Positions 49,388 through 58,446 of a stretch of 64,000 bases of DNA are shown piece after piece (positions within the stretch are counted from its first letter, which is position 1; each line of letters begins with the position of its first letter). This DNA comes from Photobacterium salinisoli (GTDB lineage: Bacteria > Pseudomonadota > Gammaproteobacteria > Enterobacterales > Vibrionaceae): assembly GCF_003614885.1 (NCBI RefSeq), contig NZ_QZMS01000013.1, forward strand, positions 62,001 through 126,000, in the 5' to 3' direction. Made by a program: the position numbers and the translations under genes. Under the pieces are notes generated by a model. The model searched no databases. It was not told the DNA's origin and was given only the letters and a program-made list of their open reading frames with translations.

Positions 49388-50125
49388 TTATTCTGTTCTC
49401 GCGAACTTCATATCCCACACACCGTGACCCAGTCGATGTCCACGGGCTTCAAACTTAGTCAGCGGACGCTCCTCAGGTCGGGGGATATAATCACCATCCT
49501 GCGCCGTATTTTCATAGCCAGGCGCAGCTTTCATCACATCCACCATGTGTTCTGCGTAATTTTCCCAGTCAGTGGCCATATGGAAAATACCGCCGATTTT
49601 CAGCTTTTTACGAACCATTTCCACGAAAGCAGGCTGCACAATGCGGCGCTTATGGTGACGGGCTTTGTGCCACGGATCAGGGAAGAACAACTGGACTGTA
49701 TCCAGGCTGCCGTCCGGGATCATGTGCTCAAACACTTCAACGGCGTCATGGCACATCACACGCAGATTTGTCAGGTCTTCCGCTTCCGCGGCCATCAGAC
49801 AGGCGCCTACGCCAGGGCTGTGCACTTCAATACCGATAAAGTTTTTCTCTGGCGCATTCTTTGCCATCTCAACCAGAGAGGCGCCCATACCAAAGCCAAT
49901 TTCCAGCACCACATGGCCTTCACGACCATAAACCTCAGTCCAGTTCAGTGGTTGCTTGTTAAAATCGATCCCCATGTTTGACCAGTTATTTTCCAGCGCC
50001 TGTTGCTGGCCCTTGGTTAAACGGCCTTCACGACGCACAAAGCTGCGGATCTTGCGTACCAGCTTACCGTCTTCTGTATATTCAGTCAGGGTGACGTCAG
50101 CGTTTGTTCTGGATTCTTGGCTCAT
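49388..50125 (-). CDS. trmB: tRNA (guanine-N7)-methyltransferase
   Basis: TrmB makes m7G46 in the variable loop of many tRNAs. The 245-residue protein has the SAM-binding [33 protein letters not shown] and the family [17 protein letters not shown] motif. AAGGA precedes the start at good spacing. It is divergent from mutY, as in E. coli. Confidence 0.97.
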   Translation of the reverse strand: MSQESRTNADVTLTEYTEDGKLVRKIRSFVRREGRLTKGQQQALENNWSNMGIDFNKQPLNWTEVYGREGHVVLEIGFGMGASLVEMAKNAPEKNFIGIEVHSPGVGACLMAAEAEDLTNLRVMCHDAVEVFEHMIPDGSLDTVQLFFPDPWHKARHHKRRIVQPAFVEMVRKKLKIGGIFHMATDWENYAEHMVDVMKAAPGYENTAQDGDYIPRPEERPLTKFEARGHRLGHGVWDMKFARTE

Positions 50126-50299
50126 GGGTCCTTACCTAAAATATGGAGTGTTTGGCACTAATGGATCCGGCATTATCCAAAGTTCACGGCCGAGTGCAAG
50201 TGCCCTGACAGATTGAAGCCGGCAGCGCTTTGTGTTGCAATCAGCACCGCAGACGCAAACTTGCCTGCACCAATTCTATAATAAAGTGAGCAATTCCCT

Positions 50300-51361
50300 G
50301 TGAGCACTAGTTTTTCTGACGCCATTCTGGTCTGGTACGACAAATATGGCCGCAAAACCCTGCCCTGGCAGCACGAAAAAACGCCTTATAAAGTCTGGTT
50401 ATCTGAAATCATGCTGCAGCAGACCCAAGTGGCCACTGTCATCCCCTACTTTGAACGTTTCATGGCACGCTTCCCAAGTGTCACCGATCTGGCCAAGGCC
50501 GATCAGGACGAAGTTCTGCACCTGTGGACGGGACTGGGTTATTACGCCCGCGCCCGAAATCTGCACAAAGCCGCCAAGCAAATAGTGTCTGAACACAATG
50601 GTAAGTTCCCGGAAACGATTGAGCAGGTTATGGCCTTACCCGGTGTGGGCCGATCCACAGCAGGGGCTGTGCTTTCGTTATCTCTCAAACAACATCACCC
50701 GATTTTAGACGGCAACGTAAAACGAACACTGGCCCGTTGCTATGCCATAGAAGGCTGGCCGGGGAAAAAGCCGGTCGAAAACGCCCTGTGGGAAATTGCC
50801 GAGAAGAACACTCCGGCGCAGGGCGTGGAGCGCTACAACCAGGCCATGATGGATATGGGGGCGATGATATGTACCCGCAGCAAGCCAAAATGCGAACTCT
50901 GCCCGGTGGCCGATCTCTGCCAGGCGAAAGCACAAAACCGTCAGGCCGATTTTCCAGGTAAGAAACCCAAGAAAACCCTGCCAGAAAAACAGACCTGGTT
51001 TGCCATCTTTCAGCATGGTCATGAAGTCTGGCTGGAACAGCGGCCTCCTGCCGGTATCTGGGGCGGATTATGGTGCTTCCCGCAGCACGACAGCGAAAAT
51101 ATCCAGCCTCTGCTCAGCCAGCGCCTTGGCGCATCGGTATCGGACCAACTGCAGGCTGAACACCTCAACGCTTTTCGCCATACCTTCAGTCACTATCATC
51201 TTGACATAGTGCCGCTGAGATACCAGCTCACTCAATTGCCATCAATGATCAACGAAAACAGCAAGGGGCAATGGTATAACCTGCTCAATCCACCACAGGT
51301 AGGATTAGCCGCCCCTGTCGTACAAATTCTGGAAAGCCTGCGTTACGAGCTTGAATCGTGA
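50300..51361 (+). CDS. mutY: Adenine DNA glycosylase MutY
   Basis: MutY removes adenine opposite 8-oxoguanine. The 353-residue protein has [18 protein letters not shown] (Glu36), the helix-hairpin-helix [15 protein letters not shown], the [4Fe-4S] cysteines [17 protein letters not shown] and a C-terminal NUDIX-like 8-oxoG reading domain. The annotated frame uses a GTG start. It is the first gene of mutY-yggX-mltC. Confidence 0.97.
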   Translation: MSTSFSDAILVWYDKYGRKTLPWQHEKTPYKVWLSEIMLQQTQVATVIPYFERFMARFPSVTDLAKADQDEVLHLWTGLGYYARARNLHKAAKQIVSEHNGKFPETIEQVMALPGVGRSTAGAVLSLSLKQHHPILDGNVKRTLARCYAIEGWPGKKPVENALWEIAEKNTPAQGVERYNQAMMDMGAMICTRSKPKCELCPVADLCQAKAQNRQADFPGKKPKKTLPEKQTWFAIFQHGHEVWLEQRPPAGIWGGLWCFPQHDSENIQPLLSQRLGASVSDQLQAEHLNAFRHTFSHYHLDIVPLRYQLTQLPSMINENSKGQWYNLLNPPQVGLAAPVVQILESLRYELES

Positions 51362-51439
51362 CGGGATAACCGAGAAACTAGTGGTAAGAAACCAGTGACC
51401 AGTCTTTGATGACTGGCAAATAAAATAACTGAGGATCCC

Positions 51440-51712
51440 ATGAGCCGTACTGTATTTTGTGCCCGACTGAAGAAAGACGCTGAAGGTCTGGATTTCCAAC
51501 TGTATCCAGGTGAACTGGGTAAACGTATTTTCGATAACATTTCAAAAGAAGCCTGGGCTGAGTGGCAAAGCAAACAGACCATGCTGATCAACGAAAAGAA
51601 ACTCAATATGATGGATCCGGAGCACCGCAAGCTTCTGGAAACAGAAATGGTGAAATTCCTGTTTGAAGGTCAGGATGTTGTCATCGACGGTTATACGCCA
51701 CCGAGCGAGTAA
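51440..51712 (+). CDS. yggX: Fe(2+)-trafficking protein YggX
   Basis: YggX protects Fe-S clusters from oxidative damage and may help iron handling. The 90-residue protein starts [20 protein letters not shown] (conserved Cys7) and has [22 protein letters not shown] lies upstream. It is followed by a large hairpin before mltC. Confidence 0.96.
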   Translation: MSRTVFCARLKKDAEGLDFQLYPGELGKRIFDNISKEAWAEWQSKQTMLINEKKLNMMDPEHRKLLETEMVKFLFEGQDVVIDGYTPPSE

Positions 51713-51790
51713 CACCCAGCACCAGTTTCATGTGCACGAATGTCACGTTCTCAGGCGCCGATGCCTGAAAAACGTACCGTGAACAATAAT

Positions 51791-51832
51791 AAAATGACAT
51801 TATTTGCCAAAAGCAAGTGATGTCATTTTTTA
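51791..51832 (+). terminator. Hairpin between yggX and mltC
   Basis: AAAATGACAT and ATGTCATTTT form a stem with a 19-base loop, followed by T's. It ends two bases before the first mltC ATG, so it may act as a partial terminator and cover the mltC ribosome binding site. Confidence 0.6.
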
Positions 51833-51842
51833 TATGAATAAC

Positions 51843-52979
51843 ATGAAAAAAACACTCCTTCTTGCCACAGTAGCACTAAGCCTGAGTGGTTGCAGCCGTG
51901 AACTGGTTGAAAATATCTATGGTGTTAATTACGCACCGACTAATCGGTTTGCCAAAAATCTGGCACCATTGCCCGGACAATTTACCAAAGATACCGCGGC
52001 CCTTGACCGTCTGATCCATAGTTTCAGCGGCCAGGTTAAACAGCGCTGGGGAGATGATAACGTCCTGATTGCCAGTAAGCGCCACTACGTAAAATATACC
52101 GATGGCTACCAGAGCCGGGCCCATGTCGATTTCGACAAAGGGGTAGTGACCATTGAAACAGTCGCGACCACCAATCCCAAACAACACCTGATCAATGCGA
52201 TTGCCACCACACTGCTCACTCCCGCCGATCCCGCTGAGGTGGATCTGTACTCTGCCCAGGATTTCGCCCTGAGTGGCAGCCCGTTCTTACTTGGCCAGAT
52301 TCTGGATCAGGACGGCAAATCTATTGAATGGTCCTGGCGGGCTAAGCGTTATGCCGAATATCTGGTCAATAACCAGCTCAAGAAAAAACAGGTTCGCTTT
52401 CAACAGGCCTATTACGTGGATATCCCCATGGTGGCAGACCACGTCAGTAAACGAAGCTACAAATATGCCGACATAGTGCGGGAAGCTTCTCGCCGTTATG
52501 GCATAAAAGAAGATCTCATTTACGCCATCATTAAAACAGAAAGCAGCTTCAACCCTTATGCCGTCAGCCCGGCCAATGCCTATGGCCTGATGCAGGTTGT
52601 GCCTAAAACCGCCGGCGCCGATGTCTTTAAGCTGGTGAAAAAGCAAGCCGGGCAGCCATCTCCGCAATACTTGTTTGATCCGGCCAAAAATATCGATACA
52701 GGTACCGCCTATTTTTACCTGCTGCAAAACCGCTATCTGAAAGAGGTCCGCAATCCACTGTCGCTGCACTACAGTATGATCTCAGCCTACAATGGCGGCA
52801 CCGGCGGCGTATTGAGCGCTTTCAATCGCAACCGTAAACGGGCAATGCAGGATTTAAACCAGCTGCAACCAAATCAGGTTTATTGGGCGTTAACCAACAA
52901 GCACCCCAAAGCAGAAGCCCGCCGTTATCTAGAGAAAGTGACCCGCTACCAGAAAGAGTTCCACAACGGAAAAATCTGA
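51843..52979 (+). CDS. mltC: Membrane-bound lytic murein transglycosylase C
   Basis: MltC cleaves peptidoglycan glycan strands with formation of 1,6-anhydro ends. I start at MKKTLLLATVALSLSGC (51843); another ATG at 51834 is possible. The lipobox ends LSLSGC, so it is an outer-membrane lipoprotein of 378 residues. The catalytic glutamate is in AIIKTESSFNPYAVSPANAYGLMQVVPKTAG and the late SAYNGGTGGVL completes the SLT domain. No clear Shine-Dalgarno is seen, as the region is taken up by a hairpin. Confidence 0.94.
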   Translation: MKKTLLLATVALSLSGCSRELVENIYGVNYAPTNRFAKNLAPLPGQFTKDTAALDRLIHSFSGQVKQRWGDDNVLIASKRHYVKYTDGYQSRAHVDFDKGVVTIETVATTNPKQHLINAIATTLLTPADPAEVDLYSAQDFALSGSPFLLGQILDQDGKSIEWSWRAKRYAEYLVNNQLKKKQVRFQQAYYVDIPMVADHVSKRSYKYADIVREASRRYGIKEDLIYAIIKTESSFNPYAVSPANAYGLMQVVPKTAGADVFKLVKKQAGQPSPQYLFDPAKNIDTGTAYFYLLQNRYLKEVRNPLSLHYSMISAYNGGTGGVLSAFNRNRKRAMQDLNQLQPNQVYWALTNKHPKAEARRYLEKVTRYQKEFHNGKI

Positions 52980-53090
52980 TACAGAGTAATAACTTTGCGC
53001 TGAATGACCGGAATAACGCCGACGCCTGAACCTCAGCGAACAAAAAGCGAGCAAGCAATCGACATTCGCACTTTTTTATGGAAAAAGGTA

Positions 53091-53119
53091 TTGACGATGA
53101 GGGCCAAAACCCGTTTAAT
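53091..53119 (+). promoter_or_regulatory. Promoter of tRNA operon 1
   Basis: TTGACG, 17 bases, TTTAAT, then a GC-rich stretch before the first tRNA at 53131. The GC-rich discriminator fits stringent control of stable RNA. An almost identical promoter precedes operon 2. Confidence 0.8.
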
Positions 53120-53130
53120 AGCGCTCCGTT

Positions 53131-53206
53131 GCCTCGATAGCTCAGTCGGTAGAGCAGAGGATTGAAAATCCTCGTGTCGGTGGTTCGATTCCGCCTCGAG
53201 GCACCA
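53131..53206 (+). tRNA. tRNA-Phe (GAA)
   Basis: 76 bases with CCA encoded. Acceptor GCCTCGA pairs with TCGAGGC; anticodon loop TTGAAAA gives GAA. The first gene of tRNA operon 1. The 3' end is part of a short hairpin with downstream sequence (CACCATA/TATGGTG). Confidence 0.98.
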
Positions 53207-53248
53207 TATTTTTTATGGTGTTCTGGTAACGTCATAATGCAAGACAAT

Positions 53249-53324
53249 TCCCCCTTAGTTCAGTCGGTAGAACGGCGGACTGTTAATCCGTATGTCGCTG
53301 GTTCAAGTCCAGCAGGGGGAGCCA
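53249..53324 (+). tRNA. tRNA-Asn (GTT)
   Basis: 76 bases. Acceptor TCCCCCT pairs with AGGGGGA, then GCCA; anticodon loop CTGTTAA gives GTT. Confidence 0.98.
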
Positions 53325-53430
53325 ATTAATTACATTGCTTAACTGCGGTGTATGTCCTCCAAACTGGTAAGCACTTAGTGCTTAATGTCGCTGGCCTGGC
53401 CGGCCGCGTTAAGTCCAGCAGGGGGAGCCA
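53325..53430 (+). pseudogene. Repeated spacer with broken tRNA-Asn 3' half, copy 1
   Basis: The last 46 bases (53385-53430) repeat the 3' part of tRNA-Asn, from ATGTCGCTGG through AAGTCCAGC to AGGGGGAGCCA, but TTC of the T loop is replaced by a GC-rich CCTGGCCGGCCGCG(TT). The 5' half is missing; in its place is an A/T-rich spacer with an inverted repeat (TAAGCACT/AGTGCTTA). It is not a functional tRNA. Confidence 0.75.
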
Positions 53431-53439
53431 AATTCGTGT

Positions 53440-53515
<76 letters not shown>

Positions 53516-53548
53516 TTTATTTAGAGTAAAGCAGTAATGCTTTACCCT

Positions 53549-53624
53549 GCCTCGATAGCTCAGTCGGTAGAGCAGAGGATTGAAAATCCTCGTGTCGGTG
53601 GTTCGATTCCGCCTCGAGGCACCA
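53549..53624 (+). tRNA. tRNA-Phe (GAA)
   Basis: Second Phe gene of operon 1, identical to the first over 76 bases. Confidence 0.98.
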
Positions 53625-53667
53625 TATTTTTTTATGGTGTTTTGTTGACACTATAAAGTAAGACAAT

Positions 53668-53743
53668 TCCCCCTTAGTTCAGTCGGTAGAACGGCGGACT
53701 GTTAATCCGTATGTCGCTGGTTCAAGTCCAGCAGGGGGAGCCA
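53668..53743 (+). tRNA. tRNA-Asn (GTT)
   Basis: Second Asn gene of operon 1, identical to the first. Confidence 0.98.
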
Positions 53744-53849
53744 ATTAATTACATTGCTTAACTGCGGTGTATGTCCTCCAAACTGGTAAGCACTTAGTGC
53801 TTAATGTCGCTGGCCTGGCCGGCCGCGTTAAGTCCAGCAGGGGGAGCCA
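53744..53849 (+). pseudogene. Repeated spacer with broken tRNA-Asn 3' half, copy 2
   Basis: Identical to the first copy over the whole 106 bases, including the GC-rich insert in the T loop. It follows the second tRNA-Asn directly. Confidence 0.75.
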
Positions 53850-53882
53850 AACAGCAAAGCGAAGATTACTCATCTTTGCTCT

Positions 53883-53958
53883 GCCTCGATAGCTCAGTCG
53901 GTAGAGCAGAGGATTGAAAATCCTCGTGTCGGTGGTTCGATTCCGCCTCGAGGCACCA
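53883..53958 (+). tRNA. tRNA-Phe (GAA)
   Basis: Third Phe gene of operon 1, identical to the others. Here the downstream hairpin arm is missing; tRNA-Asn follows after 6 bases. Confidence 0.98.
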
Positions 53959-53964
53959 TACAAT

Positions 53965-54040
53965 TCCCCCTTAGTTCAGTCGGTAGAACGGCGGACTGTT
54001 AATCCGTATGTCGCTGGTTCAAGTCCAGCAGGGGGAGCCA
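53965..54040 (+). tRNA. tRNA-Asn (GTT)
   Basis: Third Asn gene and last gene of operon 1; a terminator follows at once. Confidence 0.98.
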
Positions 54041-54046
54041 AATTAG

Positions 54047-54075
54047 AAACCCTGGTCGCAAGACCGGGGTTTTTC
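54047..54075 (+). terminator. Terminator of tRNA operon 1
   Basis: AAACCCTGGTC-GCAA-GACCGGGGTTT with a T run. Confidence 0.9.
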
Positions 54076-54481
54076 TTTATATGCCCGTTAAACGTCTCTA
54101 TTCAGCGTTATTATCCCCTTAACCAGCAATGAATCATCCGACATACTGAATGCTGCGCATCCATTGTCGCTGGCCTGGCCGGCCGCACTTGGTCGCCACA
54201 CATCTCTACCACTAAACCGCTCGGAGGTGCTGTATAACCTCCCCGCCCGCCTTTAATTTGTCCGGCTGAGTGACTGATATGATCTTTATCAACGAGTCAA
54301 AGCTGCAACTGCGTATCAGAAACCAGCTTTTAGTCCCAAGTATTTAATACGCGATGCAAATTATCATACAAGGTTTTGAGTCACTTCCCTTATTTACATT
54401 CCATGGATTGCCTGTTGAGCACACTTCGTCCAAACCCTTAGATGCAATTACGCACTATTCAACTTGTTTTAAGGAGAGAGA
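54076..54481. other. 406-base gap between tRNA operon 1 and the LPMO gene
   Basis: The gap holds a stray copy of the GC-rich insert (GCTGGCCTGGCCGGCCGC, 54169-54186), joined to unrelated sequence, and a short inverted repeat (GGAGGT/ACCTCC, 54223-54242). AAGGAGAG near 54470 is the LPMO ribosome binding site. No convincing promoter was recognised. Confidence 0.6.
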
Positions 54482-55648
54482 ATGTTAGTTCAATGCGCTT
54501 CATGGAGGAAAGGGCTGCTGTGCCTGGGTATTACTTCAGTGCTCAGCTCATTATCAGCCACGGCTCATGCCCATGGCTATATGGACTATCCACCGGCCAG
54601 ACAGGAAATCTGCGATCGTGACGGTGGTTACTGGGATACAACAGACGGTTCAACGATCCCAAACGCCGCCTGCCGGGCCGCCTTTTTACAATCTGGCTGG
54701 TATCCTTTTATTCAAAAGCCTGAGTTTGCCCGTCTGGTGTCAGATTACAATAATCAGGCTGCTGTCGAACAAGCCATTCCTGATGGCTCGCTGTGTTCAG
54801 GCGCCGATAACAAAAAATCCGGCATCGATCTCCCCTCCCCTTACTGGCAGAAAACCCTGGTCGATCTCACTGACAATGGCCAGCTGACACTGCTTTACCG
54901 AGCTGAAACGCCGCACAGTCCCAGTTTCTGGAAGTTCTATCTCAGTAAACCTGGTTTTGACAGCGCAGCACAGTCGCTAGCCTGGTCGGATCTGGATCTG
55001 GTGGCAGAAGTAGGAAATGTGCCGACCACCACAATTAACGGTCTGAAGTATTACCAGATGACCATCACCCTGCCAACGGATCGTACCGGTGATGCCGTAC
55101 TGTTCACACGCTGGCAGCGCGCGGACCCGGCCGGGGAAGGCTTTTATAACTGCAGCGACATTCGTTTTGCAGGAACAGACACAGGGCAGCCTGACAGCTG
55201 GATCAGCGCGGGCGCTTATGTCAAATCCACCGACATTGCTCAACCCGGTGAGTCAGCCTGGTTCCGTATTTTTGATCAGAATGGTCAGGAAACCGTATCG
55301 GAGCAGTTAGCCATTACCACCGCCAACCAGTCTCAGGCTGTCTGGTCGGAAACCCTGGCTGCCACAGTCAATCAGGCTTACCCGCAAATGGTACAAGTCG
55401 GCAAGCAAGACACTAATGGTGCCATTGCTTTTGATACTCAGGATCTGTTCGGCAATCAGGTTTACCTGAAAAATCAGGGATACACCTACCAGCTGGATAT
55501 CAAAGTGATACCGGCTGCCCCTGAGTGGATCGCCAGTCAGGTTTATGTCGCCGGCGACAAGGTCATCTTTCAGGGCCAGCTCTACACAGCGAAATGGTGG
55601 ACAAAAGGAGATCAGCCCGGTCAGGCCGATGTCTGGCAGTTAAACTAA
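54482..55648 (+). CDS. Lytic polysaccharide monooxygenase (AA10), chitin-active type
   Basis: This secreted copper enzyme oxidatively cleaves crystalline chitin (or cellulose). The 388-residue protein has a signal peptide ending ATAHA; cleavage exposes His31 (HGYMDYPPARQ), the N-terminal histidine of the copper brace. The second histidine is His145 in AETPHSPSFWKFYLSK. A GbpA-like middle region (about 240-340) is followed by a C-terminal chitin-binding module (WIASQVYVAGDKVIFQGQLYTAKWWTKGDQP, aromatic residues typical of CBM5/12). Domain order resembles short GbpA. A good AAGGAGAG lies upstream. Chitin as substrate is inferred. Confidence 0.93.
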   Translation: MLVQCASWRKGLLCLGITSVLSSLSATAHAHGYMDYPPARQEICDRDGGYWDTTDGSTIPNAACRAAFLQSGWYPFIQKPEFARLVSDYNNQAAVEQAIPDGSLCSGADNKKSGIDLPSPYWQKTLVDLTDNGQLTLLYRAETPHSPSFWKFYLSKPGFDSAAQSLAWSDLDLVAEVGNVPTTTINGLKYYQMTITLPTDRTGDAVLFTRWQRADPAGEGFYNCSDIRFAGTDTGQPDSWISAGAYVKSTDIAQPGESAWFRIFDQNGQETVSEQLAITTANQSQAVWSETLAATVNQAYPQMVQVGKQDTNGAIAFDTQDLFGNQVYLKNQGYTYQLDIKVIPAAPEWIASQVYVAGDKVIFQGQLYTAKWWTKGDQPGQADVWQLN

Positions 55649-55657
55649 CCGGACTCT

Positions 55658-55690
55658 GGGTGGTATTAACTGTAAAATACCACCCTTTGT
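55658..55690 (+). terminator. Terminator after the LPMO gene
   Basis: GGGTGGTATT and AATACCACCC pair around AACTGTAA, followed by TTTGTT. Confidence 0.85.
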
Positions 55691-55901
55691 TCGCTCTGCA
55701 GCACCAGCCCTTACCAGTCCAGAAAGCTATTGTCATATCAATCAGTAACCATAGTTCATTCAAAAGGTAAATAGCGAAAACTTATCCTCTCAAGCCAGAT
55801 CATGTTTTGTCACTTTCCTTCTCTGAACGATTCACAACCTGAATTACTATTTTTTCACGACGAAAAATAACTCCTCCTTACCGCATGTCAGGAGGCCTCT
55901 T

Positions 55902-55928
55902 ATGCATTACCAAGAGACCAGGGAATGA
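55902..55928 (+). CDS. Short upstream ORF (MHYQETRE) coupled to the chemoreceptor
   Basis: An ideal AGGAGG (55890-55895) with 6-base spacing leads to an 8-codon frame whose TGA overlaps the chemoreceptor ATG (ATGA). It looks like a leader that feeds ribosomes to the downstream gene. No function of the peptide is known. Confidence 0.45.
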   Translation: MHYQETRE

Positions 55929-57550
55929 AACTCAGGACACAAACATATTGGCTATCAGGCATTATTCTGTTCGCTTTGTTATTTATCATGATGACTGGCC
56001 TGTGGACGCTGCGAATGGCCAGCAATCAAGATAATGAATCCAGAGTCACACAGTTATTTAACAGCACATTCAATATCTTGATTGAAATAGAGAAAATGTC
56101 GAAAGAAGGGATTCTCGAAGAGCCTCAGGCCAAAGCACTGGCGACCCGTCTGCTGCAAAAAAACATCTATAAGGACAATGAATATGTCTACGTTGCTGAC
56201 AGCAAGCTGATGTTTATTGCTGCGCCGCTGGATCCTCAGTTGCACGGCACCAGCTTCCATGACTTCAAAGACGGCAACGGTAACAGTGTCGGTAACATTC
56301 TCAAACAGGCCGTGGCAACCAGCGGAGGCAAGCTCGCTCAATACACCTGGACGCAGAAACAGGCTGACGGCAGCATTGAAGAAAAACTGTCTATCGCCCG
56401 CCAAACGCCCCACTGGGGCTGGTATGTCGGTACCGGCATTGGCTATAACGAAGTCAATCAGCGTTTCTGGTCCACCGCCAGCTGGAAACTCGTCCTTTGC
56501 CTGTTCATCACAGTGGCGATTCTCAGCGTCCTGATTTTTGCCAGTAAGCGCATTATTCATCTGCTGGGCGGCGAACCCGACGATGTTCAGGCTGCAGTTC
56601 AGGCTGTTGCCGACGGCAAGATCACCACACATTTTGCCCACCGGGCTACGCCGGGCAGCATTTACTATGCCGTCCAGACCATGAGCCTGTCACTGGCGGA
56701 ACTGATCAATAACCTCAAGCAATCCATGACGGCGCTGCGCAATGAAATAGACCAGGTCTCGTCACGTTCCGGCATGATTACAGGACTGACTGACAGTCAG
56801 CAGCAATCCACCGTTATGATTGCCACCGCAATGACAGAAATGGCCTCTTCAGCCAATAATGTCGCCGAATCGGCCAGTGAAACGGCCAGCAATACAGAGC
56901 GTGCCGATCAGCAAAGCCAGGTCACTCAGAACCTGATCTTGTCAACCGTCGATAATATTCAGGGACTGGCGGATCAGCTAGGTATCGCCAGTCAGGCTGT
57001 TGCTCATCTGGATACCGAAGTAAACAGTATCGCCAGAGTGCTGGAGGTTATAGGTGATATCGCTGAGCAAACTAACCTGCTGGCCTTAAATGCGGCTATC
57101 GAAGCGGCCAGAGCCGGCGAACAGGGACGCGGTTTTGCGGTCGTGGCCGATGAAGTCCGTAACCTGGCGGGTCGCACGCAAAACAGCACCAAGGAAATTC
57201 AGCAGATGATCAGCCGCCTGCAAAACGGATCGCGCAATGCCATTCAAACCATGGAAACCTGTGCCGAAACCAGCCAGTACACTGTGCAGCAATCGCGGGA
57301 AGCCTCGGATGCGCTGAACCAGATAGTCTCGGCCCTGGAGAGCATTACCGAAATGAGTCACCAGATTGCCACCGCAGCCGCCGAGCAGACACAGGTCAGC
57401 GACGATATCTCAGCGCGAATTAACATGATTGAAGAAAACGGCAATCAGTTGTCTGACGTGGTCAATCAAAGCCATAGCAGTACCCGTTCGCTGCAAGGGC
57501 TGTATCATGAACTGGAAACCTGGACCGGAAAATTCAGTCTGAAATCCTGA
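55925..57550 (+). CDS. Methyl-accepting chemotaxis protein with single Cache domain
   Basis: This 541-residue chemoreceptor has a first membrane helix (about residues 10-30), a periplasmic single-Cache domain (about 45-185, with [22 protein letters not shown] and [14 protein letters not shown]), a second helix (about 188-208), HAMP-like sequence and a cytoplasmic signalling coiled coil with [20 protein letters not shown]. The ligand is unknown; small organic acids are usual for this Cache class. Proximity to the LPMO suggests, without proof, a link to chitin products. Confidence 0.92.
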   Translation: MKLRTQTYWLSGIILFALLFIMMTGLWTLRMASNQDNESRVTQLFNSTFNILIEIEKMSKEGILEEPQAKALATRLLQKNIYKDNEYVYVADSKLMFIAAPLDPQLHGTSFHDFKDGNGNSVGNILKQAVATSGGKLAQYTWTQKQADGSIEEKLSIARQTPHWGWYVGTGIGYNEVNQRFWSTASWKLVLCLFITVAILSVLIFASKRIIHLLGGEPDDVQAAVQAVADGKITTHFAHRATPGSIYYAVQTMSLSLAELINNLKQSMTALRNEIDQVSSRSGMITGLTDSQQQSTVMIATAMTEMASSANNVAESASETASNTERADQQSQVTQNLILSTVDNIQGLADQLGIASQAVAHLDTEVNSIARVLEVIGDIAEQTNLLALNAAIEAARAGEQGRGFAVVADEVRNLAGRTQNSTKEIQQMISRLQNGSRNAIQTMETCAETSQYTVQQSREASDALNQIVSALESITEMSHQIATAAAEQTQVSDDISARINMIEENGNQLSDVVNQSHSSTRSLQGLYHELETWTGKFSLKS

Positions 57551-57575
57551 CTTGATTTTGCGGACTGAGGATAAC

Positions 57576-57606
57576 AGCCCCCACGTGTCCGTGGGGGCTG
57601 AATCTT
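57576..57606 (+). terminator. Terminator after the Cache chemoreceptor
   Basis: AGCCCCCACG-TGTC-CGTGGGGGCT, a perfect 10-bp stem, followed by AATCTTT. Confidence 0.75.
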
Positions 57607-57758
57607 TATCAGGAGAACCGGAAAAGTCACCAACAATTATCAGCTGACCGGCAACGCAAGAGCCTGAGCGTTTTTGCTTACCAACAGGCAGGAAAGATTA
57701 AAATCCAGCCAATCCGTACAAAAAAAGGAATCTTGTTCGTTTTTTTTTAAAAAAACCA

Positions 57759-57787
57759 TTGACGGTATAACGCAAAACCTTTTTAAT
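57759..57787 (+). promoter_or_regulatory. Promoter of tRNA operon 2
   Basis: TTGACG, 17 bases, TTTAAT, then GCGCCCCG before the first tRNA. It keeps the same hexamers and spacing as the operon 1 promoter while the spacer differs. Confidence 0.8.
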
Positions 57788-57797
57788 GCGCCCCGTT

Positions 57798-57873
57798 GCC
57801 TCGATAGCTCAGTCGGTAGAGCAGAGGATTGAAAATCCTCGTGTCGGTGGTTCGATTCCGCCTCGAGGCACCA
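57798..57873 (+). tRNA. tRNA-Phe (GAA)
   Basis: First gene of operon 2, identical to the Phe genes of operon 1. Confidence 0.98.
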
Positions 57874-57915
57874 TATTTTTTATGGTGTTCTGGTAACGTC
57901 ATAATGCAAGACAAT

Positions 57916-57991
57916 TCCCCCTTAGTTCAGTCGGTAGAACGGCGGACTGTTAATCCGTATGTCGCTGGTTCAAGTCCAGCAGGGGGAGCCA
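57916..57991 (+). tRNA. tRNA-Asn (GTT)
   Basis: Identical to the Asn genes of operon 1; the Phe-Asn spacer equals that of the first pair in operon 1. Confidence 0.98.
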
Positions 57992-58096
57992 ATTAATTAC
58001 ATTGCTTAACTGTGGTGTATGTCCTCCAAACTGGTAAGCACTTAGTGCTTAATGTCGCTGGCCTGGCCGGCCGCGTTAAGTCCAGCAGGGGAGCCA
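57992..58096 (+). pseudogene. Repeated spacer with broken tRNA-Asn 3' half, copy 3
   Basis: As copies 1 and 2 but with one C-to-T change in the spacer and one G missing from the acceptor run (AGGGGAGCCA), so even the acceptor no longer matches. Confidence 0.75.
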
Positions 58097-58133
58097 ATTT
58101 AGTTTTTAAGAATAACTTAAGAACAAAAAAAGC

Positions 58134-58209
<76 letters not shown>

Positions 58210-58215
58210 TCTTTT

Positions 58216-58244
58216 AAACCTCGCTTATGGCGAGGTTTTTTTTA
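58216..58244 (+). terminator. Terminator of tRNA operon 2
   Basis: AAACCTCGC-TTATG-GCGAGGTTT with a long T run. Confidence 0.92.
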
Positions 58245-58446
58245 TCTGTACTTTTTGCACAGTTTCCACGACATTAAGCCCATTTTTTATTAACGACATT
58301 CTTAATAATCGATTTCAGAGCGCGATTGTGATACACATTTCACATAGCACGGAATAACCTCTCCCTTACCCGACTGTCAAAGCATGACAGGCACAGGACG
58401 CACCGTGCATTGCCCGCCTGAAATAGCAAATGCATAGAAAAAGGTA

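Noticed and set aside
54187..54245. Possible degenerate tRNA on the minus strand (GCACCTCCGAGCGG, TTAGTGGTAGAGA)
   Set aside because: A D-arm-like string is present, but no cloverleaf with matching acceptor and T arm can be drawn.
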